A DNA stretch of 64,000 bases from Macrobrachium rosenbergii (GCF_040412425.1 NC_089743.1:85634971-85698970), one strand, 5' to 3'. Positions 1-13,183 are shown, numbered from the stretch's first letter. Notes: generated by a model not told the origin, from the letters alone. Made by a program: numbers and translations.

Positions 1-747
<747 letters not shown>

Positions 748-1783
748 ATTTAAAATTTTTTTTCATATATTTTTCTTTTAGAGTTTTTAGTCTTGACAGA
801 CATAGTAACCGATTTATGATTGTAGTTAACGAAATTGAACTTGATATTCTAATTTATAATACCCTGTCGAGTCAAAGAAGGTTTGAAAAATCCATAAAGT
901 TATTAGCTTATCACACCATGTCAAAATGGTATGAAAATCCGTAGATTTATTCAATTCATACACATCTTGAGATACTGGGAGAGGTCACTGTAGGGTCACT
1001 AGAGGTCACTGCTGACATACTGATCATGTATGGTTGTATTGTCACTGGGATTGAGTAACCATGAAAAATTTCAATTCCATCGGGCGAAGGGAACAGGTCG
1101 AAAATTGGGTTGCATGATTTGACCCACAAAAGCAAGCTAAATAAAAGTGTATAAAAATCTCTCAAAAGCGCTTCGCCCATCATAAAAATTCTGGAAAACG
1201 GAAATTAACGATGATAATAGCACTTATTTATTGGTTCTGATCCCTATGAATATATTGCTAATTATTTTATGTAATAGATTTCAATAAATATGTGCGAGGA
1301 TATAACAAATTATCTAGCAATGGAGAGAATGCGGTTTTTTATCAGTGAGTTTACATAATTTTAAATAACGCATGGGCTTTTTCGTGACAGCAGCGGAATT
1401 TAAATAATTAACATTTTAATTTTATATGTCAATCTTCTGTTATTTCTCAGTTAGAATGGTCATCATATCCTGATTAAAAGAACATTTAGGAGAAAAAATG
1501 TATTGTATCTTTTATAACTGACGGGAGCTATTTCTAGAGAACTAGTCATATATTCGTCATAAATAACAATGGCAAAGCGACAAAAGATTTAGTTCCAATA
1601 CTGTAAATTTGTCTAAACGGAGAAGGTGAGAGGTCATGAATTTTCTAGTACATTCATCATCAAAAGAGAGGTACCGCCTATAGTGTGCCTTACAAGACAC
1701 TGTAGGCGAAGCTTTCAGTCACCAACCGCCAGGCTTTCCGCCTAGCTATCCAGCTTCTCTGACATTGTGTTCTTCTAGTTTTC

Positions 1784-1787
<4 letters not shown>
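748..1787. other. AT-rich DNA without recognised feature
   Basis: No family or coding match. A short cluster of GGTCACT motifs lies at 984-1010. No ORF here looks like an exon. Confidence 0.5.

Positions 1788-1834
<47 letters not shown>
1788..1834. repeat. (ATT)n trinucleotide microsatellite
   Basis: About 15 uninterrupted ATT units. Confidence 0.97.
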
Positions 1835-2152
1835 CCATCTGTTCCATTACGTCCTACTACCAAGGAATCCAGTTCATACTTTGCCATACCAAGATTAAAA
1901 CCTCTCGTAAGACTCAGTTGTTTTGATGAAAATATTGTATGACAATATAAAAGCAATTCTGACGAGGAAAAAGAATGAAGGTAAAAGACAGGTTTTGTGC
2001 AATGAAATTTGGAAACTCTGATGCATGAAATTCCTATGAAGATGAGACAGCCTCGTATGATTGAAGAGGAAGTCTTTCGCAATCATGAGACTGCGACTAT
2101 ATTGAAAACTGAGAAGGGACAGGGAGATAAACAAGTAAAAGCAAATCTATGC

Positions 2153-2153
<1 letters not shown>
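1835..2153. other. Unique DNA, nothing recognised
   Basis: Mixed-composition sequence between the ATT tract and the first long TA array. No convincing coding frame. Confidence 0.5.
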
Positions 2154-2363
<210 letters not shown>

Positions 2364-2364
2364 C

Positions 2365-2410
2365 AGCTGATCAACCGCTTTGCCCAGGAAAGCTCTGAAT
2401 GACGACTGAT

Positions 2411-2466
<56 letters not shown>

Positions 2467-3395
2467 CCTGTGCAGATAGTTGCTTCAATTACATTGACAA
2501 GAAATTTTGACATTTTATATTTCACCCCTTCTCACCCCCCATTCTTATCGGGGCTGAACTTGGACTTAAAGGTCATCGGGGGTGTCTACTATTCATCTCA
2601 GCAACCTTGAAAACTATGGATTGGACATTGCTATCTATTGTTTTCTGTTATTTTTACATGTCATCCCCTTCCCACCCCTTCTAAACCCCCATTCCTATCA
2701 GACCTGAACTTGGACTTAAAGAGCATTGGGAGTGTCACTATTCATCTCAGCAACCTTAAAAACTATGGCTTAGACACTGACATCTGTCGTTTTCAGTTAT
2801 TTTTCCATGTCACCCCCTTCCCACTCCTCACCCCCTCTTCCTATGTGGGGTGAACTTGGACTTTGAGGGCTTCAGGACTGTCACTATTCATCTCATCAAC
2901 CTCAATAACTATGGATTAGACACTAATAGCTGTTGTTTTCAGTTATTTTTGCATATCACCCCCTCCCCATCCCTTCCCACGCCTCCCCTTCCTATCGGGG
3001 CTGAGCTTGAACTGAAAGGGCATCAGGAGTGTCACTATTCATCTTAGCGACCTCGAAAACTATGGATTAGGCACTATTATCTATCGTTTTCAGTTATTTT
3101 TACATGTCACCCATTTCACACCCTTTCTTGCACCCGATTCCTATCAGGGCTGGACTTGGACTTAGAGGGAGTGTCACTATTCATGTCAGCAACCTTGAAA
3201 ACTAAGGATTAGATACTAATATCTGTCGTTTTCGGCTATTTTTACATCACCCCCTTCCCATCCACACCCCCTTTGGTGCCAGTGATGTCTTACCCCCACA
3301 GATAGTAAGTCATATGAATACCAAGTTTGGTTGAAATTGCTCAATGCATTTCAGAGTTATGCTGGAACATTCACACACACATGCATACATCCATT
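2365..3395 (+). mobile_element. Composite repeat K, copy I
   Basis: It opens with AGCTGATCAACCGCTTTGCC, then has a CT microsatellite (2414-2462) and about five imperfect tandem units of roughly 147 bp. Each unit carries CACTATTCATCTC, AACCTTGAAAACTATGGATT, a C-rich CACCCC stretch and GGGCTGAACTTGGACTTAAA. It closes with TACCAAGTTTGGTTGAAAT, a CA run and TA repeats. Copies II and III have the same order. The edge sequences resemble ends of non-autonomous elements seen in many arthropods, but the class is not established. No protein coding. Confidence 0.75.
2414..2462. repeat. (CT)n microsatellite inside K copy I
   Basis: Perfect CT run at the same internal position as the CT/GA tracts of copies II and III. 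Confidence 0.97.
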
Positions 3396-3402
3396 TTATA
3401 TA

Positions 3403-3455
<53 letters not shown>
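3396..3455. repeat. (TA)n microsatellite at the right edge of K copy I
   Basis: About 60 bp of TA repeats beginning directly at the 3' edge of K. Confidence 0.95.
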
Positions 3456-3458
<3 letters not shown>

Positions 3459-4478
3459 ATAAATATGTTACACCCTCGAGATCCCATTGGTAAGCGTGTC
3501 CTTCCCCGAGTCAGTCTTGACAAAAACTTCTCATGTGGCAACTGGAAAGAGTCCTTCTCACACTCTCTCTTTCTCTCAATTCTAAATAAATCCTTTCACG
3601 TGTGAAATTAAACCTCCTTTACAAAAATAAAGTTTATTCTTCAAAAAAAAAAAACTAACATAAACAAGTTAATTATCGTAACCAGTCACAATGTACGAAA
3701 ATGTAAAAAAAAATACAAGAAAATAAAGGACTTCCCAAAAGCATTACACCATTTTAACACTAATGAGACTATCTCCCGTTTCTACATTGTCACTACAACA
3801 GGCCCCTCATTTTTAAGCCCATTGTACCAGTCTCAATTGGCTATATTCCCACAACAGTCAAATTCTAATAAGCTCATACATGCACCCATATTTGTCATAC
3901 ATGGCACACCTGTGTAATTGATGCCCACAGATGTGAAACATCTGCAGAAAGAGAAATATGCCCTATTAACCCTGGGCACAATATGTTTTCACACCATCAA
4001 AATACATGAGAATAAAAAATAGTACAAGAGGAAAAATAATGCAATCAATGATACAAAATAAAAATAGAAAATAGTGCAACCAATGTCTGTCTTCAACACT
4101 CACCAATCAGGCGACAATTCGAACCCAAGCAACCTAGCTATGTCACAGCTCAAAGCAAAATAAAATATTATTTCACAAAAGGTCTAAGCTCGAGGCGCAC
4201 ACAGGTATGTACAAACGAAGCCACATGCCTCAATGCCCCACCTATAAACCAGTTAAAACTAGAAATTCCTTCTAGAATGTTCCCAAGAGGAATGTGGACA
4301 CATATCCGCTCTAATGGCCTGTCGCTAGGCGACATAACCCCACCTCAGGTTAATGGATTCTTAATTACATGGGCGCTGATGTGTCGCCACTAATCACATG
4401 AGTAAACACACTTTCCAACACTGATCATCACACTGCTTTCGCGACCAACAGGAATGTCACGACTTCATAAAACACATT

Positions 4479-4480
<2 letters not shown>
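3456..4480. other. Unrecognised intergenic DNA
   Basis: No repeat family shared elsewhere in the window, no protein similarity and no frame with exon character. A-rich runs at about 3642 and 3706. Confidence 0.5.
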
Positions 4481-4557
<77 letters not shown>

Positions 4558-4560
4558 GTA
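4481..4560. repeat. (CA)n-(TA)n-(TATG)n microsatellite
   Basis: Compound array: CA run, about 50 bp of TA, then TATG units. Confidence 0.95.
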
Positions 4561-4694
4561 AAAAATCACAGTAGATGCATGTGACTTCCGTGGATAATCC
4601 ATCCCATAGGAAAATGGCAGGCAGAAGTTTGGCACCAAGCGCTTTCACGTTTATTAACCATCGTCTGCTGCCTGTCACTTTCTGTAAGGATTCG

Positions 4695-4696
<2 letters not shown>
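4561..4696 (-). mobile_element. Unclassified fragment between TA arrays (pair with 6353-6466)
   Basis: Read on the minus strand it contains AACGTGAAAGCGCTTGG and CTTCTGCCTG. The fragment at 6353-6466 has AACGTGAAAGCGCTTGAG and TTCTGCCTG on the plus strand. The right edge here also repeats GCCTGTCACTTTCTG and ATTCGCTATAT in plus orientation, so the fragment is partly palindromic. TA arrays lie on both sides. The family is unknown to me. Confidence 0.55.
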
Positions 4697-4970
<274 letters not shown>

Positions 4971-4984
4971 TCATTTATTTATAT

Positions 4985-5588
4985 ATATGTATGTATTATT
5001 AGTGTTAATGGAATGACCAACCTCATACAATTCACATGAATATCACGAGAATATGACAATGGTAACAATGGAAATTACAGTGATACATCCTCACATTCCT
5101 TTAGCAGACCAAAGCTAACACCACGCGACATATCCCACCTGAATGGCGGGGGCGGCCTCAGCTTCCCTCCCTGGGCCCACCTTAACCAAACGTAAAAATT
5201 ATGACAGCAAAGCTTACAAGGACACACGTTAACCTTCCATACTTTAACCTGAACCAGCCTAGTTTGACAGGTCCAAGTTGACCAAAGTGGGCTTAGACCT
5301 CACTATGGCCCCTTTTAATCTTACCAAAAAATTATGATAGTAATTCCTGCAAGGATGCATCCTGCTTTTACGTTGCTTAAGGCAGCGCCTTACTGGCGCG
5401 AGCAGACGTCAGCTTCAAACCCCCAAACTTCTTTCAACCACTCATACAAAAATACCGTCTTGTTATTTCTGTATTTTGCAAAATGTACAGGGTATGAGAA
5501 TGTACCTCGATGTCCGGTATCATCCATTACACGCACGACAGCAAGAATGCCATTGTTTCCTTGAAATTCCACAGCAATGAAGACGTGG
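4985..5588. other. Unrecognised DNA
   Basis: Mixed composition. Overlapping opposite-strand open frames at about 5334-5572 show no domain similarity and are not called. Confidence 0.45.
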
Positions 5589-5589
5589 C

Positions 5590-5677
5590 TGCCATTAGAG
5601 TCTTCTAATGGCAGGAGGAAATGCTATTTAAATGGCAGATGAGTCTCATTTGCCATTTAGATGGCATTTCCTCCTGC
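5590..5677. repeat. Two adjoining hairpins
   Basis: A short hairpin (TGCCATTAGA / TCTAATGGCA, about 5590-5613) is followed by a longer one (5611-5677) with arms of about 30 nt starting GCAGGAGGAAATGC and ending GCATTTCCTCCTGC. Both share the motif ATTTAAATGGCA or its complement. Possibly a small foldback element. Confidence 0.75.
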
Positions 5678-6164
5678 TGCGATTGGTGTTTAAATTTTTG
5701 TTATAACTGGCCATTACATTTTGCTACATATCTCCTTATCAAATTAATGGTGTGAAGCTTTTACAAAAGAAAATTTATTAATATTGGCAAAAAATTTACT
5801 TTCCCTTTTAAAGCATGTGAATATTTTCCACGTCCATAAATATTGTCCACTAGGAGGGAAGGTGTAGATGTCTGGATATCAAGCCATCGAAAATATTGTT
5901 AAGAATCTCATCCTGAATTCTGGCTCACATTGGATATTTAAAGATGCACACAATAACTGACGAATATTTCACTCCCTAACGAATCCTTTACACTATAACA
6001 GCAATTCTGTATTTGGTTTCGAGTATTGGGGATTTTATTTTCTTTTTATTTTGAGTTGCGGTATTTGAATTTCACTCCTTTGCAAAAAAAAAAAAGAAAA
6101 GAAAAAGGATTCGACTTCACCCTTTCCATTAACCTGCTGATGAAAGTGCCACTGGTTGCTTTGG

Positions 6165-6165
<1 letters not shown>
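5678..6165. other. Unrecognised AT-rich DNA
   Basis: No repeat or coding similarity seen. A short A-rich run near 6085-6105. Confidence 0.45.

Positions 6166-6225
<60 letters not shown>
6166..6225. repeat. (GA)n microsatellite
   Basis: About 60 bp of GA repeats. Confidence 0.97.
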
Positions 6226-6228
<3 letters not shown>

Positions 6229-6278
6229 TATATATGAATATTCATGAATCATAATGTTTACATTTCGTCATTTATTTG

Positions 6279-6281
<3 letters not shown>

Positions 6282-6352
<71 letters not shown>
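6282..6352. repeat. (TA)n microsatellite
   Basis: About 70 bp of TA, left boundary of the fragment at 6353-6466. Confidence 0.96.
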
Positions 6353-6354
<2 letters not shown>

Positions 6355-6464
6355 CACGATGTAACCTTCTTTTCATCTGTGTCTCATTTGTGCCAGATGA
6401 TGGGTTAACAAAACGTGAAAGCGCTTGAGTACTAATTTCTGCCTGTCATTTTCTATGAGATTCG

Positions 6465-6466
<2 letters not shown>
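6353..6466 (+). mobile_element. Unclassified fragment between TA arrays
   Basis: Shares AACGTGAAAGCGCTTG, TTCTGCCTGTCA and GATTCGC with the inverted fragment at 4561-4696 and, like it, is bounded on both sides by TA arrays. Confidence 0.55.
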
Positions 6467-6535
<69 letters not shown>

Positions 6536-6562
6536 TGTGTATATACACTGTGTGTGTATGTT
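6467..6562. repeat. (TA)n then (GT)n-type microsatellite
   Basis: About 64 bp of TA followed by TGTGTGTATATACACTGTGTG. Confidence 0.93.
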
Positions 6563-6674
6563 ACACTACATGAAGCATCTTCGTAAGAAAGTAAGATAGA
6601 GAAGTAGTTTTTAGACGAATTTACTACAATGTTTTATCCCCAAGAAGCGTCATTCTGACAAATGCTTTTACTTG

Positions 6675-6800
6675 TAGTTTCTCCGTTGCTAGGTAACCAA
6701 TTGGTTCTTAGCCACGTAAAATAAGTCTAATCCTTCGGGCCAGCCCTAGGAGAGCTGTTAATCAGCTCAGTGGTCTGGTTAAACTAAGATATACTTAACT
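6675..6800 (+). mobile_element. SINE-A fragment (3' half)
   Basis: Contains the SINE-A 3' landmarks in order: CCGTTGCTAGGTAACCAATT, TCGGGCCAGCCCTAGGAGAG, CAGTGGTCTGGTTAAACTAA and ATATACTTAACT. The tRNA-like 5' half is absent. Confidence 0.88.
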
Positions 6801-7018
6801 TTTTTTCAACCCTTATAGAAATTGATGTCTTCTTTTGGAAATTTTATTTCAGGTCCATTTTACAAAACTTATTTACTTGCAGATTTGCCTTCTCAAAACA
6901 AAACCAGGACCTTTATATCGCATGGGCTATATACTACCGAATCTAAGGATTTGCAGGGATATGGACAGTAGGTAGGCCGACACGAGGAAGCAACTGCTAA
7001 TTTGTGACAAAGAAAACA

Positions 7019-7425
7019 GAGTAACATCATATAAGATTTTCTTTTATGTACTCTGTCATATAAATTACAACTGTAGTGACAGTTATAATTTATATGACAG
7101 ACTGCAGTTATAACTGTCACTACAGTTATAATTTATATGACAGAGTACATAAATGGAAATCTTATATGATGTTACTTTGTCATCTAAATTATAACTGTAG
7201 TGACAGTTATAACTGTACTCTGTCATATAAATTATAACTGTCACTACAGTTATAATTCATATGACAGAGTACATGTAAATTATAACTGTAGTGACGAAAG
7301 AGTACATAAATTATAACTGTCACTACAGTTATAATTTATATGTACTCTGACATAAATTATAACTGTAGTGAGTTATAATTTATATGACAGAGTACAGTTA
7401 AAATTTATAACTGTAGTGACACCTT
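7019..7425. repeat. Cluster of nested palindromes
   Basis: About 400 bp built from permutations of two motifs: a hairpin AATTATAACTGT / ACAGTTATAATT with loop CACT or AGTG, and ATATGACAGAGTAC. The first part (7019-7180) is itself a larger inverted repeat: GTAACATCATATAAGATTT at 7021 recurs reverse-complemented near 7160-7180. No coding content. Confidence 0.85.
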
Positions 7426-7737
7426 TTTAGCTATAGATTACTGAAGCCAGATTCTGTTTTCATATAAGTGGAAACTACAAAGGAAAATTCATTTATTTTT
7501 CTCAAAACAAAACTTTGGTGAAATTTCGTGATGACAACGAAGACGTGCATTCAAATTCCCCACCCGGAAATACGAATTAAAAACCTCTCACTACTCACTG
7601 CATAAATTGCCTTCAACAACAGAAATAAAATTACCGCCATAATTCACGGCATGGAAATTATGACCTTGATCAATTTGACGCTAATTCGAAAACCAAACAA
7701 AATTACCCTCGTTTTTCCGAGTGACTTTTCCGGACAT
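7426..7737. other. Unrecognised DNA
   Basis: Nothing recognised between the palindrome cluster and the short tandem duplication. Confidence 0.45.
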
Positions 7738-7809
7738 GACCGAAATAATAGTGTCATATTGCAATATTGAAATGACCGGAATAACAGTGTCATATTGCAA
7801 TATTGAAAT
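7738..7809 (+). repeat. 36-bp tandem duplication
   Basis: Two copies of a 36-bp unit containing GTGTCATATTGCAATATTGA, with a few substitutions (GAAATAATAG versus GGAATAACAG). Confidence 0.9.
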
Positions 7810-9825
7810 TATGTGCTTAAGCCATGGTAGATCAACGAGGCAGGATGACCATGAGGAGATAGATAGGCCAAGAATTATTAACATTCTTACAATAATTTTA
7901 ATCGAATACCATAACTGTTTGGGCAAAATCTTTTAATGCATAAAAACCATTGAAAATGATGATTATAATTATGACAATTTACCAAAGAGGAAGGGCAATT
8001 ACGAATACAAGCGGAATACAGAAAGTTAGCAGTGTGAACAAACAAATCGTAATTTTTCTAAACTTCTTATAACTACAATTTAGGCGAGCGACTAAATTCG
8101 AGACTCAAACGTACAAACAAACACAGAATCAAAGAAGAATATTTACTTTTTTAGGGTTTAAAACATTTTTCCATAATGAGTTTTGAAGAAACAGAGTGAG
8201 AGAGAAATACATAAAGACAGACAAACATTAGCCTAAAGACAACTAGAACGGTTTATAAAGAAATTATTATTGTTTCTCTCAGTGCATGGAACAATGCAAT
8301 CAATAATGAAATATACAATACAAAAATTAATGAAATTCTTACAAGACCGACGAATTTTTGGTTCAGTGTTTCGCTAAGTACGGTTAAATTAATGCCGAGA
8401 CAAAATTGGTAAATATTTAATGTAAAATTTCGCACGAGCTAGGGGTATTCACGTTCGTAAGGTTAATTTCACTCTTGTTTTTCTTTATATTCCTTTCCTG
8501 GAAAATACAATCGTAAGGATTTTTTTTCAGATTTAAGAAAAAAGTAAGTCATGTGTCAGTGCAAATCGAGTGATGACGCAAGTTTTCTTAACCTATGGAT
8601 ATTTCAACAAAGGAACATATTTCACGAACTGCACTGGTCGGCAGAATAAATGAAATTTGAGAGTGGATTGTTCGTAAGTCTATCGGACCATGGAGAGCAG
8701 GATCCCTTCACAACAAAACTGAAAGAAAAAAGATATTCAACTAAATGTTAAATAGGTATGGTAAACCACAGACACAATCTGAGATTGAAACAGATGTTCA
8801 ATGAAATTTTTCAGAAGAGACCAACAAGTAACGTGAATTCCCATCCTGAAGTAAACATCGGCAGCCTTCCCGATCTTACACACATTCTCTCTTCTGACCA
8901 TTAGTAACATGTGGCCCGCCATAAATTCCTGCGTAACAATAACCAAGAAGGAAAAACAGAGAGAGAGAGAGAGAGAGAGGAGGAGGAATTCTGACTAGAA
9001 AATATCTTCAAGATGAGGTTGGGTACACGTGATAAGAAAGGGGAATTATGGTTGAAGAAAACACTAAAAAAAAAGTCGTGAGACACAGAAGAATGAAGAT
9101 TAATACTTATATATGGTTCACAGTAGACCACAGCTGGAAATTCTTTGTTACATCATCCGTAACAGTTTAGACACAGATCCTGTCCTCTCTAGAATGGATT
9201 TTTTGCTTATCTTTTCATTCAGTGAGATAAATTAGACGCCACCTCACGTCCTTACCTAGAACAGACCAGAAGAAATCAAGAAAAACCGAAAAATGGGAAA
9301 ACAAAAGCATAAATTAAGTTTCAGTTGCTCGTAAAAGGAAACAAATAAAAATTTAACATTGCATTCAGAGGACCACTCACTTTCTATGATGGAAAATGAA
9401 AAGCAAACGTTAAACTCAAAAACTTTGTGAATAAAAAAAATTATGGAAGAATTTTGTTAGTATTCGACTAAACCCTTAAAATCAATAACTTTTGAAAGAT
9501 ATGAAAAACCCAGTAAAATACTCTGCGAAAATATGATTATACATAAAACATCTCGAAAAATGTGAATCTATGAAAAAAAGAATCACCACCTCTGCGGCTC
9601 TAAAAAATTCAGTGCCAGGCTGTAGCATATTTTTTTTTTTTTTTTTTTAAGCTGTATCTTTGTCGACTTTTTACCAGATGCAGGATGGAGACAGCAAAGG
9701 TCAGCTGGTCATATTTTGATCTTTCAGAGACAAAGGACTTGGTTAAAGAACTGGAAAGCAATGGAGACATTCTCATGAAACTATATATTCATGGAAATAT
9801 ATATTCAATACACGACCTTTTCCCC
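7810..9825. other. Unrecognised AT-rich DNA
   Basis: About 2 kb with no recognisable gene or window-wide repeat. It holds a short GA run (8957-8978) and a poly-T run (9629-9648). Open frames of 60-76 codons on the minus strand lack any recognisable domain. Confidence 0.5.
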
Positions 9826-10110
9826 TTAGATGAAGGTGACATCCGAAGGCGTTAGGCCGCAGGTACTCAGCAGGGCCTTTGGTATGAAGCTGCTAGCCCC
9901 ATACCCTTTATTTAAATCTCAGCTGACGCTGGTACGCATTAATAGCTAGTTCAACTGACGGGGGCAGAATCAGAACGAACCTTGGTCGTTACAAAGTCGA
10001 GCCTGATGCTCCACCACCTTTCCCCTTAGAGGGGTGGCTCCGGAAGGTATTGCCCTTCCGGTTCTCAGCCATTGTTTGGGATGGGGGTGTTAGTCCAATG
10101 GCCTTCTCCT
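9826..10110 (+). repeat. Imperfect duplication, about 190 bp apart
   Basis: Two related segments begin CCTTTTCCCCTTAGA (9826) and CCTTTCCCCTTAGA (10016) and stay alignable through CTCAGC, a GG-rich stretch and GCTAGCCC/GTTAGTCC. More GC-rich than its surroundings. It looks like part of a dispersed element, but I cannot name it. Confidence 0.5.
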
Positions 10111-10256
10111 CAAGAGCAGCGGGCCACCACCGGTACTTGATTCGTTACTTTGGTCAAGAAAGGATGCTTCAAATTTTTGTCCATCTTTATTTCCTCTGGA
10201 TACGGCCATCTCAAGACTACTAGACAAACAAAGCCCCCAAAAATGTGTGCATATAT

Positions 10257-10260
10257 AAAT

Positions 10261-10335
<75 letters not shown>

Positions 10336-10345
10336 CATATTTACA
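10257..10345. repeat. (TA)n microsatellite
   Basis: TA array with TAAATA interruptions at its left end. Confidence 0.95.
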
Positions 10346-10455
10346 CCAGGGAACAGGAACAAGGCTCCGTTGATACATATTCCAGTTTTATTATGTACCA
10401 GCTTTCATCCTTGATGCATCATGTGATGTGAAACGTCCGTTTTAAGTTAAACAGG

Positions 10456-10471
10456 GATATATATATAAACA

Positions 10472-10541
<70 letters not shown>

Positions 10542-10580
10542 CCGTATATATACAGTATATAAATATACTGTATATAATGT
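10456..10580. repeat. (TA)n array plus short palindrome
   Basis: TA array to about 10540, then a palindrome around 10548-10575 (TATACAGTATAT / ATATACTGTATA). Confidence 0.9.
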
Positions 10581-10584
10581 ACAC

Positions 10585-10935
10585 AAAAGGTTAGAAGGGA
10601 CCCATTTCCCTAAGATATGGCATTTGCATATTTGGCGAGAGGGGATTAGGCAACACCTGATTGGTTTGCCAATTGATCAACATATCTATCTCGAGGTTGG
10701 ATAAATCACCATGGTAATTGATTTCAGTTCTTCTATTTTGATATGTTGGCATTTGATCATAAGATTTCCTTCTTTGAGATTACTGACTGCAGATGTAAAT
10801 GAAGTAAATGATCTTTAGTACCTTTTTATGATCGATGTAAATGTAGCAGATTATCAAAATACTATCCTTCATATAATAAAAGAACTAGAACTTAGTGTTC
10901 TTTGACTGTATAAAATTGACTTCTTGAAAAAATTA
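10585..10935 (+). mobile_element. Dispersed repeat R4, copy 1
   Basis: Shares GATATGGCATTTGCATATTT, GAGAGGGGATTAG, GATTGGTTTGC, the ATCTCGAGG block and ACCATGGTAAT with copies at 19740, 31105 and 61775, all on the same strand. The right part (GATATGTTGGCATT, ATGTAAATGAAGTAA) aligns well with the 31 kb copy. No coding; class unknown. Confidence 0.75.
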
Positions 10936-10952
10936 GCTTTATATTATATATA

Positions 10953-11725
10953 TACTAGCCGACCAACCTGCCGCTGCCCAGGAAAACTCTGAATGATAAT
11001 TGATAAACTCTCCCTTTCTCTCTCTATCCCAACAGCCATCTATTCTCTCTCTCTCTCTCTCTCTCTCAGTTCCTCTCCCTTTCCTGTTAAGATAGCTGCT
11101 TCAATTACATTGCCCAGCATTCATTTATGATATTTTATATTTCACCCCTTCTCACCCCTCATTCGTATCGGTGCTAAACTTGGACTTAAAGGTCATCGGG
11201 AGTGTCACTATTCATCTCTGCGACCTTGAAAACTACAGATTAGTCACTAATATCTGTTGTTTTCGGTTATTTTTACCCTTCTCATCCCCCTTCCTATCGG
11301 GGCTGAACTTGGATTTAAAGGGCATCAGGAGTGTCACTATTCATCTCAGCGGCCTTGAAAACTATGGATTAGAAACTAATATTTGTAGTTTTTGGTTATT
11401 TTTACATGTCACCCCCTTCCCACCCCTTCAAACCCCCTCCTTATTATGGGGCTGAACTTGGACTTAAAGGGCACCAGGAATGTCACTATTCATCTCAGCA
11501 ACCTTGAAAACTATGGATTAGACACTAATATCTACATTTTCGGTTATTTTTAAATGTCACTCCCTTCCCACCCCCACCCCTCTTTGGTGCCAGTGATGTC
11601 TTACCCCCCACAGTATTCTTTCCCAGATAGTAAGTCATATGTATACCAAGTTTGGTTGTGATTGCTCGATGCGTTTCAGTGTTATGCTAGAACATACAAA
11701 CACACACACATACACATATACATCC

Positions 11726-11727
<2 letters not shown>
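10953..11727 (+). mobile_element. Composite repeat K, copy II
   Basis: Begins CTAGCCGACCAACCTGCCGC, with GGAAAACTCTGAATGA and an interrupted CT tract (11041-11068). About three to four units of the 147-bp core follow (CACTATTCATCTC at about 11207, 11335 and 11485). It ends with TACCAAGTTTGGTTGTGAT, a CA run and a TA array. Same architecture as copies I and III, with a different unit number. Confidence 0.75.
11041..11068. repeat. (CT)n microsatellite inside K copy II
   Basis: Short CT run at the position homologous to the CT/GA tracts of the other K copies. Confidence 0.95.
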
Positions 11728-11810
<83 letters not shown>

Positions 11811-11832
11811 CAAACACACACACCCACACACA
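11728..11832. repeat. (TA)n plus (CA)n microsatellite
   Basis: About 80 bp of TA at the right edge of K copy II, then ACACACACACCCACACACA. Confidence 0.95.
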
Positions 11833-12360
11833 ATAGCAACAAAACTTTCCAGAATTATGCTGTCAATGGAACCTTCTGTTGCCCTTTCATCTTGCTACAC
11901 AGATAGTAGACTACGTTGTTTCTTTGTTAAAATTAATCTTAACTTATTGTAGCGGCCATAACCCTGACTCTTAAACTGGTCATTAAAATTGAATTTATGA
12001 AGTAAGGAAATACGTATTTAAAATATTAAAATATATTCACTTAAATCTCCTTAGCTTTGGTTTTGACAGATTTCAAAATCAACTGAACAGATGGAAATTA
12101 CTGCGTATAGAACCTTTCCACCCAAGGTAATGGTAAGTTTATATTCTGTGCCAACGGAAAACTGCAAAAGTGATAAAAAAAAAAACCGAGTTTCGCGTAG
12201 AGTTTCTTTTTTCAATCTGTCTAACTGTACTTGTATCCGTCTCTGGCTTTTGACTACTTTTCCTATCATCACCCTGTCTTCCTCTTGGTGATGCTCTCTC
12301 TATCCTTGTTGAAATGATGCGAGTAAATGAGGAGAAAAATTTAAACTTATAAAAGTTAAA
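11833..12360. other. Unrecognised DNA
   Basis: No repeat family or coding similarity. Overlapping plus and minus open frames at 12051-12291 show no domain. Confidence 0.45.
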
Positions 12361-12787
12361 AACAAGTAAAAATTGCGCCGAAGTTTCGTCGGCGCGATCA
12401 AGTTTTCTGTACAGCCGCTACAGCGTACAATCAAGGCCACCGAAAATAGATCTATCTTTCGGTGGTCTCGGTATAATGCTGTATGAGCCACGGCCCATGA
12501 AACTTAAAACACGGCCGGGTGGTGGCCAATCCTATACCGCTGCCAGAAGCACGATTATGGCTAACTGAACCTTAAATAAAAGTAAAACTACTGAGGCAGG
12601 GCTGCAATTTGGTATGTTTGATGATTGGAGTGTGGATGATCAACATACCAATTTGCATCCCTCTAGCCTCAGTAGTTTTTAAGATCTGAGGGCGGACAGA
12701 AAAAGTGTGGACAGAAAAGTGCGGACAGCAAAAAGTGTGGACGGACGGACAAAGCCGGCACAATAGCTTCCTTTTGCAGAAAACTAA
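12361..12787 (+). mobile_element. Foldback repeat FB, copy A
   Basis: The left end carries a hairpin (TGCGCCGAAGTTTCGTCGGCGC) and AGTTTTCTGTACAGC. The middle contains GATCTATCTTTCGGTGG and a long internal inverted repeat: CTGAGGCAGGGCTGCAATTT and GGTATGTTTGATGATTGG pair with ATCAACATACCAATTTGCA and CCTCTAGCCTCAG. The right end has repeated GTGCGGACAG/GTGTGGACAG and finishes CACAATAG...GAAAACTAA. Four copies occur in the window. No ORF; probably a non-autonomous DNA element, superfamily unknown. Confidence 0.8.
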
Positions 12788-13179
12788 CAAGAAATTGAAT
12801 TTCATTTCAAAGTTATCGTCTAAATGTTTACAGAAGATTAATTAAGAAAACATGCAACTCAACGCTGAAGAAGTATCCATTATACTTCAGTAAGAATGAA
12901 TGTTTGGCATTCGGCAAGAATAAAAAAAGTATAAAGGCAGTATTTCTCTCACGAGCCCACCCTTCCCTCGGGTTATGAAATGGAACACAACGAACCAGAT
13001 ACAAGGGATTTCACTTATAGCACAAACACCTTCATAATCCCCAAAAGAACAATTGCAGGAAAATAAGAAAAGAGCATTTGCAGGAAAATACGACAGAACA
13101 ATAAAAGGAGCAAATAAGACAGAGGGTAAAAAGAAGCAACGAAGCAGAAGAAGAACCAGATGATTCTTCTCGAGTGTCT

Positions 13180-13183
<4 letters not shown>

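Noticed and set aside
1640..1780. Possible reverse-oriented copy of R7 (GCCTATAGTGTGCC, CACTGTAGGCG)
   Set aside because: Only about 12 bases agree and the flanking order does not match R7.
6390..6430. Second hammerhead-like stretch (GATGATGGG ... CGTGAAAG)
   Set aside because: The core is incomplete and no consistent three-helix fold is apparent.
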